The notes under the pieces were generated by a model, which was not told the DNA's origin, searched no databases, and saw only the letters and a list, made by a program, of their open reading frames with translations. This document shows positions 51,464 through 61,997 of a DNA stretch of 64,000 bases, in pieces. Every line of letters starts with the position of its first letter. The first letter of the stretch is position 1. Made by a program: the position numbers and the translations under genes. The DNA comes from Chitinophaga sp. E66 (GTDB lineage: Bacteria; Bacteroidota; Bacteroidia; Chitinophagales; Chitinophagaceae). Location: positions 4,154,001 through 4,218,000 of the forward strand of contig CP079103.1 of NCBI GenBank assembly GCA_019285755.1, in the 5' to 3' direction.

Positions 51464-54400
51464 GCCCGTTTGGCTTTCTGATGATGAAAACAACATTGGA
51501 TGTATATTTCGTCTGATCGATCCGCTCCAGGGTGCCACCGTGGCTTTCCACGGTCTGCCGCAGGGTAGCGGATGAAAAGAAGGACAGGGGATGTTCGGAT
51601 GTTTTATTGAAACCCAGCAATTTTGTGCTGAATAATTCCGTCAGCTTCGTACCGCGGTGCTTCCTTTTCATGTCAGCATCACCGTCACGAACGATGATAA
51701 TGCCACCCGGGCGGAGTTTATCCATGCAACGGCGCACCAGGTCTGCCTGCTTTTCCGGTTGCAGGTAATGCAGCACGTCGAGCATAACGAATGCATCCTT
51801 TTCCGGGATCTCGTATTGCGTAATGTCCGCCGCCCGGAACTGAACCTGTTCATTCCGTATGTAGCAATGCTGCGCTACGGCGATCTTCTCTTCGTCATAA
51901 TCCACGCCCAGGACATTCCTTCCCGGTGCTACAAAATGCAGCATGTAGCTCATAAAACCGTATCCGCAACCAATATCCATGATCTCTCCCTGCTCCGGTA
52001 ATAACTTATGGAAATCCTCGTAATTGCGCTCCATTTTCGTCTTGATGCGCATGTACCATTCCAGCACCGGGCCTTTGTAAATATACTGATACATCAGCTG
52101 TTCGCGGAAATAGGCGGGCGTTTCCAATTCCCCGCTTAGTTTACGGTATTGTTCCTTGAAGTATTTGCTGATGGACTTTGTCCGCGCCGCATATCCTTCG
52201 CCCCAGCTGGCGTCTTCCGCCTTGATGCGGGGCAGGATCTTCATGGTCATGGTACCGTCTTTCAGCAGGAAGTCACCCTTGGACATACAATATGCCGTGC
52301 CCTGGATGACGGCGGGAACGATATCCAGGTTGAGTTCCTGCGCCAGGTAGAAAGCCCCTTTATGGAAGCGTTTGATATTCTTATCCTGCGAGCGCGTCCC
52401 TTCCGGATAGACAACGATGGAATAGCCATGCTGGGCGCGGTCTCGCAGATGATCGATGGCTTCTTCTGCCCCTTCCGCCACCGGATAATATTCTGCCAGC
52501 TTCACCACTTGCCCGAAAATGGGGGAATTGTACACCCACTGGTTCGTCAGCAGCACCACGTTGGGGTGCATGGAGGTAGACATGAGAATATCGAGGAAAG
52601 ACTGGTGGTTGCTGATGATGACCGCCGGCTTTTTAAAGTCTTCTCCTGATTCGTTGATCGTTACCTTTTTGGTGTTGCCCATGATGTGGAGCACGCTCCA
52701 GTGCATTTAGACAACAGGTAATGGTAGATCTTTTTCCTTTTTCCTTGTTGAAGGGGTTTAGTTTGATGATGATAAAACCGATGACCGTGAGCACCATCGC
52801 GCCGAAAGCGAAATAGATGAAGGAAAACATCGATTTCGACCAGCTCCAGAGCGTCCACGGCGGGCGCTGGTTCTTATTGACACGATTGGTAATGAGGAAA
52901 TTGAAGAAGAACGGGATCAAAACCTGGGATGTAATCACCACGCAAAAATACCTATTACCGCAATGAGCGCGATCGATTTAAGGGACGGGTGCTGCGCGAA
53001 GATGAGCACTCCAGGCCCAGGATCGTAGTCACTGCGGAGAAGAATATGGAAGACTTGTAGGACGGAAGATGCTTGCTGCCGTTCTTATATTCCTGCAGCA
53101 ATCCGTCCATCGTGAAAATGCTGTAATCATCCCCTAAACCAAATATGAAGGTGGAAAGGATGATATTGACGATATTGAACGGAATACCGAAGAGCCCCAT
53201 GATCCCCAGTATCCACACCCAGCTGATGGCCATGGGTATGAAGGTGATCAGCGCCAGTTCTATGCGACCATAGGTCAGCAACAATGCAAAGAATACAAGT
53301 GCAGACGTCATCCACGCGATGGTATTGAATTCATCGCGGATCACGACGGCCAGGCGGTTGGCGGTGTATTGTTTATCGACCACTACGGTACCCGGCAGGG
53401 AATCGAGCGCGGCGCAGACTTCCTGTTTCCGTGCCGGGTCTACTTTCAGGACGCCCGACAGGGAAGCGTTACCATTCCGGATCGTTACGAAATCGCTCAC
53501 GGATGGCAGATCCATCAAAGGTGAAATCTCGGGTTTTGTGACGGCGTAATCCTGCGTAATAAGGGTTTGGAATTTGTTGAAAGCTTCCTGTTTGAAACCA
53601 TACTTAGCGCCTTCCTGCTGTAAGAGTGCCATGATTAAGTTGCCGCGTTCTGGTTTCCAGTAGTTTTTCCAGCGGTCGATGCGGGCTTGCTGTTCAGATT
53701 CTGATAGCAAAAGCTTACCTGGGCCTCCGGCTTTTTTGAGGGCCCCGGTGGCGAGGAGGCGATCCAATGCCGTATCTGCCGCAGCTCTGCGTTCCAGCGC
53801 CTCGTTGAGGCTGGCGCCTTCGGAAAGCATATAAACGGTCTGGGCGGTGTAATCGTTAAGTCGGTTGAGTTTGGCTTCTGCGTCGCGCAGTTTTTCAGGC
53901 ATGTAGTTCATCCGCATCATATCGCTCTCGAAGCGGACATTCTGTGCGGTAAAGAAGAACACGACGGTTAGCGCCAGGATGCCATAGACAAGCCATTTAT
54001 TGCGCTCAGGCCGCCAGTTGGACAAGCGGTCAATGATATTATGCCGGACGGGCGCGTCTTTGGCTGGCGCCTTTCCCAACACGATGAAATGCGGGAGAAT
54101 GATGAGGGAAAACAGCGAAGCCCCAACGAGGCTGAAACCTGCGAACAGCCCCATGTCCTGCAGCATGGGAGACTTCACGAACTGCAGGCAGAAGAAGCCG
54201 CCGACCGTCGTGAAACTCCCGACTGTCATAGGCATGGCGAGGTCTCCCAATACTTTCCTGATGTCGGGTAAATGGCGGTAATGATTGAATACGTGCAGCG
54301 AATAATTCACAGCCACGCCCAATACCACACAGCCCGCACCCATCGCGATCACGGAGATGCTTCCCTGTGCCAGGTATACCATGGCGAGGAAAAGAGGGCG

Positions 54401-55320
54401 CCGAACACCACCGGCAACATGACCAGCAAAGGCGCCCGTTTGCGCCTGAAAAAGAGCGCGATGAGGACGATGAGCAACAGGACGGTGATCCCCTGTGTGA
54501 ACATCGTATCCTGCCGTAGTTGCACGGCGTTCCCGACCGCTACGGCCGTGGCGCCGAAATAAGAGATATGTATGTGGGACTGTGAAGCGCCTAAGGAGTC
54601 GATCCAATGATCCAGGTGGCCGAGAAAAGCTTTGTTGATATCGGTTTTATTCGGCCCGTTCTTCGGAGTGATGAGCATGAGGGCATTACGCTGATCCTTG
54701 CTCATGAGGTAGCCGTCGTACAACGTCCAGGCATCGTCTGCCTGTAATTGCTGCAGCTTCTTCATCCCGATCCATGTAATTCCCAACGGGTCTGCAGCGA
54801 TGGATCGCTTTAATACCATTCCCGCGGGGGAAACGAGCGTATTGTAGTTGGACTCCATGGTAGCGGCCACGCGTCCGGGCGATGTCAGGGAATCCAGGGT
54901 TTTATAGTCTCCGGGCTCGAGGAACAGCGGCAGATTGGCCTGCACACGGCCCAGGAGGCTAAATAATAAGGTGTCTTCCAGCTTAGCCGTTACTGCAGAA
55001 ATATACGGATGGAAGGCATCACCTTGCAAGCCAGTAGCAAACTGCTCTGCAGCGAAAACGAGGCTATCGGGCGATGCGGGCGCCGTGCTGTCTACTTGGG
55101 AAACGATGACCGCCAGCTTGTCCGCGAACTTGGAGTTCTGGAGGAACTGGTTGAGGCGGTCGATCTTGGGATCTTGCGGGAGTACGCGCGTAATGTCCTC
55201 TTCAAGCTTTACTTTGGAAGCAAAGAAGGCGGCGGATAAAAAAAGGAAAGCCGTAAACAGCCAAAGCAGCCATTTACGGGCATTAAAGAAATTGTAGATC
55301 GATATGAAGAAGGTGCCCAT
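51456..55320 (-). CDS. Trifunctional MMPL transporter / PlsC-type acyltransferase / SAM methyltransferase fusion (flexirubin operon)
   Basis: About 1290 residues. Residues about 1-860: MMPL-type RND exporter with two transmembrane blocks (WLLWLFTAFLFLSAAFFASK, VLLLIVLIALFF, GAGCVVLGVAVNYSLHVFNH; then LVYGILALTVVFFF, FGLGDDYSIFTMDGLLQEY). About 870-1090: lysophospholipid acyltransferase domain with ISNHQSFLDILMSTSMHPN and YPEGTRSQDK. About 1110-1290: methyltransferase with MDIGCGYGFMSYMLHFVAPG and VMLDVLHYLQP. The frame breaks near 54370, 53000 and 52711; at 52711 one A in an AAA run joins KIYHYLLSK directly to MHWSVLHIMGNTKKV with no room for separate start and stop, so transporter and acyltransferase are one polypeptide. 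Exports and may acylate and methylate the pigment. Confidence 0.85.
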
Positions 55321-55329
55321 GAATCGTTT

Positions 55330-56528
55330 TTAAGTTTGCGCCGCGGCCCGCTTTCGCCGGAATACCGACAAAGCCAGCCAGGTTACGAGACCGGTAACCA
55401 GCCCCGCTGCAATGGACAACGTAATGCTGCCCGTGATATATTGGAAAAGGTTCTGTTTCACATCATCTAAAGAAAGATCCTTACTGAAAAGGATCCATGT
55501 CGCATCCTCTGTCACAAACATCCGCCCCATTTGAAAACTACCGTACACGATAAACGGGATCATGGGAGGGATACTGATGTTGGAGGATATTAATACGAGC
55601 GCCTTGTTCAGTTTTATTAACTGCGCTATCACTACAGCAATCAACATTTGAAAGCCCCAGACCGGGAAGATCCCCATGAATACGCCGAACCCTACCGAGG
55701 CGGCCTTCGTCCTGTTGCTTTCTCCCGCTGCCAGCAATTGCTCCCGCCAGAGATACCGCAACCCGTCTTTAGAAAAGATGAAACGCAGCAGGTTGCGGGG
55801 TGGATATATAAGAAAGCGATCGTGACCAGCACAGTGTTCAGCACACTGATCCGTGAAAAATCCCGGAACGGCCTGAAATGCGAAACTCTTTCCTCCGCCG
55901 GAGGGTAATATACGCCAACGGGCACCCAACCGATCCGGATGCCTTTCCAGCTGCTGCGTACCAATACTTCGATCTCGAATTCATACTTGGTGCACATGAA
56001 CCGCATACCCTTCATGGCGAACAATGGATACAGCCGGTACCCCGACTGGGTGTCTGGCCCTTTAAGGCCTGTTTCCACGTAAAACCAGAAGTTGGAAAAC
56101 TTATTGGCGAAGGTGTTCTTTCCGGGCATGTTCTCCTGGTGCAGGTTCCGGGCGCCGATAAGGATCGTGGGATCGTTCTTGTCGGCCTTACCGAGGAATG
56201 TGAGCAGATCGCTGGCATAGTGCTGTCCGTCTGCATCCATGGTAATAGCGAAATCGTATCCTTGTTCCACCGCATACCGGAAGCCCCTGCGCAGGGCGAT
56301 CCCCTTACCGCGGTTCGGTTCGTATGATAACACGTTCACCTGCGGAAAGCGCTCCAGTACAGCCGCAGTATTATCTGTTGATCCGTCGTTTACTACGATC
56401 ACATGCCGGGTATATCCCAACACCTGTTCAAGCACCGTGCCGAGGGTACCGGCGTTATTATACGTCGGGATCAGCACGCAAACATTGCGCTCCGCGAATT
56501 GCAAATCGTATGTACCCTGCTGTTCCAT
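55330..56528 (-). CDS. GT2-like glycosyltransferase fused to DUF2062 (flexirubin operon)
   Basis: About 399 residues. Glycosyltransferase family 2 domain: VCVLIPTYNNAGTLGTVLEQ, VIVVNDGSTDNTAAVL, ITMDADGQHYASDLLTFL (DxD-type Asp), GARNLHQENMPGKNTFANK. One break near 55800, then the membrane DUF2062 domain: TKAASVGFGVFMGIFPVWGF, QMLIAVVIAQLIKLNKALVL, NISIPPMIPFIVYGSFQMG. The order GT2-DUF2062 is recurrent in flexirubin and aryl polyene clusters. It starts with MEQQGTYDLQFAERNV at 56528, 3 bp after the dehydratase stop, and ends 9 bp before the MMPL fusion. Acceptor unknown. Confidence 0.88.
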
Positions 56529-56530
56529 GC

Positions 56531-56891
56531 TTACTTGAAACGGCCCTGGAACTTCAGGAACGTCGTGGCTTCGTGTTTAATGACGGCATTGGTCTTAAAT
56601 CCTCCTTCCTCTTCCGTATATCCGATCTCCACGGTTACCTGCGGGTTCACGTGGGGTCGATCATGTTGAGGAACTTCATATTGGCCGCTTTTTCCACCAG
56701 CAGTGTTTTACCAACGGCGGCCGACAATAATTCCTGGATGGTCTGCATCATGCAGACGCCGGGCACAACAGGCTGACCAGGAAGTGCCCTTCGAAGATCG
56801 GGTGCGTACCGTTCCAATCGATCGTAAAGTGGACCGAGTTATCAGCTGGCTGCTGTTGGGAAACGATGGTATAAAATTTTCCTGCTAACAT
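56531..56891 (-). CDS. Hotdog-fold 3-hydroxyacyl-ACP dehydratase-like protein (flexirubin operon)
   Basis: About 121 residues. HPIFEGHFPGQPVVPGVCMM matches the FabA/FabZ-type catalytic helix motif (GHFPGxPVxPGV) with His; the usual catalytic Glu position is followed by QTIQELLSAAVGK. LVEKAANMKFLNMIDP and NPQVTVEIGYTEEEGGFKTN complete the fold. It would remove water from 3-hydroxyacyl-ACP to make the conjugated double bonds of the polyene. Breaks near 56778 and 56655. ATG 56891 overlaps the previous stop by one base (TAATG). Confidence 0.85.
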
Positions 56892-57513
56892 TATTTTTCT
56901 ACGCGTTGTAATGAAATATTGAATTTGACGGTATGATGCCGGATATCGATACTATCGGGAATCCCGTTGCGATAAGCCTTCAGGAACACATCTACCACTG
57001 GCTTCCGCCGGGAACCGTTCTCCACACGGATCAGTTCTGTACAGGCCGTATCAGTGATATAATAGATCTTTCCTTTCGGAAGGTCGAAAGCCGTGTAACG
57101 CAGACCGTTTCCGGAATACGTTTTGGCGGCGGAAGGATCACGGCGCATGAGCACCATATCAAAATCTTTCCGTAGCGTCTTCACCACTGCTTTCTTATCC
57201 ATTTTCGGCAACATGTAATGTTTGATGAAGGAGCCGTCTTTCGTGAATTCAAAATCGAAAACTTCATCCCCATCTCACTCATGAACAGTACCCGCATGCT
57301 GCCGTTATCCATCGGCCGGAAATATAGCAAGCCGGATAAGTGATGTTGCAATATGTCTACCTGCGTGCTATACAATGCAGGCGAATCGATCTTCGGCCTG
57401 AACTTTTCCAGGCAGGCAGCAGCGTTGCCATCACTGCGTTGCAGCCCTTTATAGGCCGATCCGCAGGAAGCAAGCCCCAGCAGCAATACGCTATTTAAGA
57501 GCAAACATCTCAT
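56891..57513 (-). CDS. Lipoprotein of unknown function (flexirubin operon)
   Basis: About 207 residues. MRCLLLNSVLLLGLASC is a lipoprotein signal with Cys 17. CLEKFRPKIDSPALYSTQVD, LHYMLP-type middle (DGSFIKHYMLPKMDKKAVVK), RRDPSAAKTYSGNGLRYTAF and the end VKFNISLQRVEK. One break near 57262. No family recognised. It overlaps the LolA-like gene by 23 nt and the dehydratase by one base, so it is surely part of the operon; an envelope carrier or assembly role is inferred from position. Confidence 0.75.
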
Positions 57514-58122
57514 CCGGTATGGCGGCGTTCAGTTCTTTTTTTGTGAATATCATTTCCGTCCGGTCGCCGGAGGCTTCATGCATAACGATCTTCGCTACAC
57601 CCAGGTCTTTCTTGTCGACCAGCAGCTCGATGGAAGAGAAGAAATCCTTCATCCCTTTTGCCACAGGCGTCAACTGCAACAGATATTGCTTATCGTTCTC
57701 CTGCACTTTCGCAGTGAAATCTTTATTATTCAGCACATTCCCTGTACGCAATCCGCCGTAATGCGGCTGATCTGCTCGAACAGTTTGTTACCGCCGGTAG
57801 AAATGCTCTTATCGGTCCGGGAATCCTTGATGCGCACGTTCTTCCCATTGATGATCATGAGGTAGTACGTAGGCGTTGCATACTCCATGCGCACCCGATT
57901 TTCTTTCTTGAACCAGAACTTCCCTTTGGACACGATTTTGTCCGCCAGCAGGCTCAGGTGTTTTTCCTGCACAAAGTCGCTTTTGATCGACTCCGTCTGC
58001 TGTGCGGCGCGGGCGAATTCCTTCTTGAATTGTTCCAGGTTGGAAACGGGCCTGAACCCGCTCTGCGCGGCTACCTGCAGCGCCATGCAGCAAGCTGCCA
58101 ACAACATCGTCCATCTACGCAT
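57491..58122 (-). CDS. LolA-like outer-membrane lipoprotein carrier (flexirubin operon)
   Basis: About 210 residues, periplasmic. Signal peptide RRWTMLLAACCMALQVAA; SIKSDFVQEKHLSLLADKIV, SKGKFWFKKENRVRMEY, YYLMIINGKNVRIKDSRTDK follow the LolA fold; the second half, after a break near 57740, has DFFSSIELLVDKKDLGVAKI and DRTEMIFTKKELNAAIPDEM. LolA homologues in aryl polyene clusters are thought to ferry lipid-like product across the periplasm. ATG 58122 overlaps the deacetylase stop by 8 nt. Confidence 0.87.
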
Positions 58123-58885
58123 AAGCCGGAATATTTAATAGTTCATCCAATCGTTTGATGGCGAAGCCATCTCTTTTAAGTTGCTTTATTAGCGCGGGCA
58201 GTATTTTGACAGTGGCCGCGCAGGTATCGTGAAAGAGGAAGATGTCTCCCGCTTCTATTTTCTTTGTAACACGCTCGAAAAGTTTGTCTTCGTCTTTGAT
58301 GACAGTGTCGAACGAGCGGATGCTCCATCCCACGGCGATAAATTTACCCTTCCGGATCGCTCGGGCGAGCATGGGATTGGTAACGCCGTACGGGGGCGAA
58401 ACAGTTTGGGCTGTAGTCCGGTCACCTGTTTGATGGCCGCATTTGCCTGGGCGAGGTCAGTGCGCATGGCAGAGCTGTGTTGCAGATCGAACATCGGACT
58501 GTGGGAAAACTGTGATTGCCGACGATGTGCCCTTCTTTATGATCCTTTGCATGAGCGCGGGCTCCTGCTCCACGCGATAGCCGATGCAAAAGAACGCAGC
58601 CGGGACGTTGAACTGCGCTAGGATGTCGAGTATCTGCGGGGTAAATTCGGTAGCCGGCCCATCGTCAAACGAAAGCGCCACTGATTTGTCGGATGATCTG
58701 CCTTTGCTGTGGGTCCTGATAAAATAGTTGGAACGTACATTGATGGCGCCCCAGGTCGCAAAACCGGTAGCCACAATCAGGGGAACCAGCAGCATCCAAA
58801 GCGGGGTGGCCGCCCAGCTTCCGTGCACCGAGATGATGACGCCTACGGCTGCAACAGCCGCTGCTATGACAAAGGCTCTCAGCAT
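58115..58885 (-). CDS. Polysaccharide deacetylase-like (NodB) membrane protein (flexirubin operon)
   Basis: About 257 residues. Two N-terminal hydrophobic segments (AFVIAAAVAAVGVIISVHG, PLWMLLVPLIVATGFATWGA), then NodB domain: ALSFDDGP (catalytic Asp and metal Asp), AAFFCIGYRVEQEPALMQR, NHSFSHSP (metal His), RPYGVTNPMLARAI and GDIFLFHDTCAATVKILPAL. Breaks near 58500 and 58395. In a pigment operon a carbohydrate esterase-like enzyme may act on an ester or N-acyl group rather than on a polysaccharide; substrate unknown. Overlaps both neighbours by 7-8 nt. Confidence 0.85.
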
Positions 58886-59924
58886 TTTTCCAACAAGATG
58901 AAAGCGTGATGTTTGGCTTGATGATGGTTCCAGATGAGGATACGCTCTACCCTGGCAGGCGCATCACCTTTCACCATGGCTTCCTGCGGAACTTTGCCAC
59001 GTTGAAGGCATCCTGCAGCCATCCAGACGGCAAATGCCGACGCTGTAGGGTATTCTCCGCAGAAATGCTTGAATGCCCCAACGGGCGTATCGTTGAAGAT
59101 TGCCTTTTCCACTGCTTCGTAATAGCTGTCAGACCGCTCATCGCCATTACGGCCACTGAGCAGAAGGCTGATGTCCGAAGGTTGCAGGCCATTTCTTTGT
59201 AAAAACGCCAGCAGTTGCTGCGCCGTTTCATTTTCAGAGGCAGGGCGGTACAGCATTTCCACAGCGGTCAGCTGCGCGAGCGATTTCTCATCCTTCTCAG
59301 CCGACAATACAAAAATGCGGCCCCCTCCCTGCCAGGGTTCCTGGCGTGGAAGCGTGCAACAAATCTGCCGTAGAGATATTTTTATACAGTCCGAAGCGGC
59401 GCAGAATGGTATGTGAGTATTCTGTGATCTCGTCAGTAGCGCCCGCGAGGATTTTGCGGGAAGGATCTTCTGCCAGAAGCAGCAAGCTGTCTTGCAACGC
59501 GTTTTCCAGGAAAAAGCACCGTGAACGAAAGTATTGTTGTAAGCATGGCAACCCAGCAGCAGCGCGATCTGTCCTGCTACCGTGTTATGCGTGCTCTGGA
59601 TAAATGCTGTGGGCGTCAGCATGTCTTCCTGCTGAGTTACCAGTTTTTGCAGGAACACGCCTGTATCTGCCAGGCAACCATAGGCAGTGCCCATGATAAT
59701 GGCATCGGGATTCCTGATACCGGCCGCTTCCAGGCTCATATGCGAGGCTGCCACACCCATTTTTATGGCGCGCCCCATCCGGCGGATCTGTTTAATGTCG
59801 ATCCACTGTTTATAATCCGGGTCTGCCACGGGCAGGCGGTCGCCTTCGTAATTCCGGATCACTCCGGGAAAACGCCGCTGTCTTGTGCAGACACGCAACC
59901 TGCTCCTTGTATGAATGCTTGCAT
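58879..59924 (-). CDS. Beta-ketoacyl synthase, probable chain-length-factor-type subunit (flexirubin operon)
   Basis: About 348 residues, thiolase fold. MQAFIQGAGCVSAQDS opens the protein; LEAAGIRNPDAIIMGTAYGC, TPTAFIQSTHNTVAGQIALL and LQPSDISLLLSGRNGDERSD place it in the ketosynthase family, with PVGAFKHFCGEYPTASAFA near the usual second His. At the nucleophile elbow the frame is broken: one extra T in the TTTTT run (about 59512-59516) reads HGAFFLENAL with Ala at the Cys position, as expected for a partner subunit; a missing G instead would give Cys. Other breaks near 59880 and 59330. Follows the catalytic ketosynthase by 3 bp. Confidence 0.82.
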
Positions 59925-59927
59925 ATG

Positions 59928-61123
59928 TTAATCCTTTGAAAAGACCAGGCTGGAACAGTTACCGCCGAACCCGAATGAGTTCGACATCACGTTCCGCAGT
60001 CCATTACCCCGTGAAAAAGCAGTCACCGGCGAAAAAGCCAGTTCTTTCATTTGCACGGAGAAATTGGCGTTGGGATAAATGATCCCTTCGCGAAGGGCCC
60101 ATGCGGAAAATACCGCCTCTATGCCTCCGCTGGCACCGAGCGTATGCCCGGTAAAGCTCTTGGTAGAGCTAGCCGGCGGCACGCTTTCCCCAAAAAGCCG
60201 GGTAATGGCCAGCCCTTCCGAGCTATCGTTATTCTGGGTACCGGTACCATGAAGGTTGATGTAACCGATGTCTGCCGGTTGCAATCCACCCATATCCAAT
60301 GCACTTTTCATCGCCAGGAAGTTACCGGTACCATCGGGCGAGGAAGCCGTCTGGTGATAGGCGTCGTTCGCATTGGCGAATCCTGCAAGCCGGCACCAGG
60401 GACTGATCTTCTCCGCCACAGCATCAGACACCAGTACGACATATCCCGCACCTTCGCCCAAATTGAGCCCTGTACGGGTATCATCGAACGGGCGGCAGTT
60501 TTGCTGATCGAGGATCATGAGGGTGTTGAATCCATTGAGCGTGAAACGCGTCAGTGCATCTGTCCCTCCGGCAATCACCACATCCAGCATCCCTGCACGT
60601 ATCATCCGCGCTCCATACATCAATGCATTGGCGCCGGAAGAACAGGCGGTGCTGATGGTAGACACGTGATGACGGATCCCCATGGCGTCGGCCACCAGTT
60701 CGGTGACGGCGCCGCATTCATGATGCACTACCTGACGGAGTTCCCTTTTGAAGGGTCGGCCAGGAAAACCTCCATGAACTCCTCGGTTTTATCCATCCCG
60801 CCAACGGTATTGGCGGAAATAAAGCCGGTCCGGTAATCACTGATATCGCCCAGTCCGGAACGCTCCCATGCTTCCAGTGCGGCTATGCGGCTCAGGAGGG
60901 CGGTGCGGCTCCAGTGCGCGGGCATTCCCGCGCGGGCAGCGAGTTCATCGTTACCAGCTTTTACCTCCACGACAGGAAAAGTGCGGGCGTGAGCGGAATG
61001 CAGGTGCTGCATATAGGCCATACCAGGGCGCATCGCTTCAAATGAAGCCATGCACTCGTCCAGGTTCTGACCGATGCCGGAAATGACGCCGCCTCCCGCT
61101 ATCCAAACGCTCCCTTTCATCAT
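59928..61123 (-). CDS. Beta-ketoacyl-ACP synthase, catalytic subunit (flexirubin operon)
   Basis: About 398 residues; extends the polyene acyl chain by decarboxylative Claisen condensation on ACP. Catalytic triad clearly visible: Cys in VSTISTACSSGANALMYGAR, first His in GYINLHGTGTQNNDSSEG, second His in TKSFTGHTLGASGGIEAVFS; ends NVMSNSFGFGGNCSSLVFSK. One break near 60733. Start ATG 61123 or 61120 (MMKGSVWIAGGGVISGIGQN); overlaps the ACP stop (ATGA). Pairs with the neighbouring synthase-like protein as in type II aryl polyene systems. Confidence 0.92.
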
Positions 61124-61383
61124 GCCTGCCTCGCTTTCTCCGCGGTGATGTATTCAGCCATTGTCCGAACGGAATAGAAAATGTTCGGACCGTCTTCCGG
61201 TTTGGCAATGCGGATGTTATGATGCTGCTGCAGCAACACTATCAACTCCAGTGCATCGATGCTATCGAGGCCGAGCCCTTCCTTGAAAAGCGGCTGGTCG
61301 TCACCGATGTCTTCAGGTTTCACTTCCTGCAAATTCAATTGTTGAATGATCTGTTCTTTCAGATCCTGCATCAACTTTTCCAT
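61120..61383 (-). CDS. Acyl carrier protein (flexirubin operon)
   Basis: Intact, 87 residues, acidic. LKEQIIQQLNLQEVKPEDIG leads to the phosphopantetheine site LGLDSIDALELIVLLQQHHN with Ser in DSI. It would carry the growing polyene chain for the adjacent ketosynthase pair after activation by the AcpS homologue at 47923. TAA of the upstream gene lies 1 bp before its ATG; its stop overlaps the ketosynthase start. Confidence 0.95.
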   Translation of the reverse strand: MEKLMQDLKEQIIQQLNLQEVKPEDIGDDQPLFKEGLGLDSIDALELIVLLQQHHNIRIAKPEDGPNIFYSVRTMAEYITAEKARQA

Positions 61384-61384
61384 A

Positions 61385-61997
61385 TTAGCTATACAATTTT
61401 TCTACTGATGCCGCGCTAAAAGGCAAAGCCATGCCGCGCGGGGTTGATTCCAACAGGTAAAAAGCCGCTTCGTGGCCTGCGTGGTACTGTTCCACCCATC
61501 CGCAAATCACGGCTTTTACTGTGCCGCTTTCCAGCAATTGCGCCGCATAACCCGTTATAAAAGGTATGTCGAATCTTTCCGAAACAAAAAAGCGTTCTCG
61601 CCCTTGAATTTGTGCCGGATACTGATCTCCCGATCACGATATTGGGGAGGGTGTAAACGAACAGCGCAGGACTGGCGATCTCATGAACGGTCTCGAAATA
61701 CTTTTCGTCCGTGTCCAGGCTGCTGCTCGCGTTGGCGAGTATTACGCCCGTATCTTCAGGGGCATAAATATCCATTGGCATATCCTGCAGGAGTATTTCC
61801 GTAGCCGCCCAACCCAGCTTTGAAAGCAGGTCCATTTTATGGAACTTCGGATACTGGCCACTGAAACGGTCGTACAGCCCACGCAGGAAGTCCTGCAGGT
61901 CCGCGTGCCGCGCTTCATATACCGGTTGCCCGTTTTTCTCTGCCGAGTGGTGACGGATGATGCAGGATGCGTTGATATATATGCCTTCTTTATTCAT
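61385..61997 (-). CDS. Truncated thiolase-fold / ketosynthase-like protein (flexirubin operon)
   Basis: About 204 residues. GIYINASCIIRHHSAEKNGQ, LLSKLGWAATEILLQDMPMD and APEDTGVILANASSSLDTDE resemble the N-terminal half of 3-oxoacyl-ACP synthases; TLPNIVIGEISIRHKFKG and FITGYAAQLLESGTVKAVIC, then GWVEQYHAGHEAAFYLLEST, follow after breaks near 61635 and 61595. No catalytic Cys-His-His set is evident, and it is only half the usual ketosynthase length. Short synthase-like proteins of this kind accompany ACP in flexirubin clusters. ATG overlaps the upstream stop (TAATG). Confidence 0.75.

Noticed and set aside
52700..52720. Separate acyltransferase gene starting at ATG near 52706
   Set aside because: The transporter frame joins it with one added A and no stop remains between them; a single fused protein fits better.
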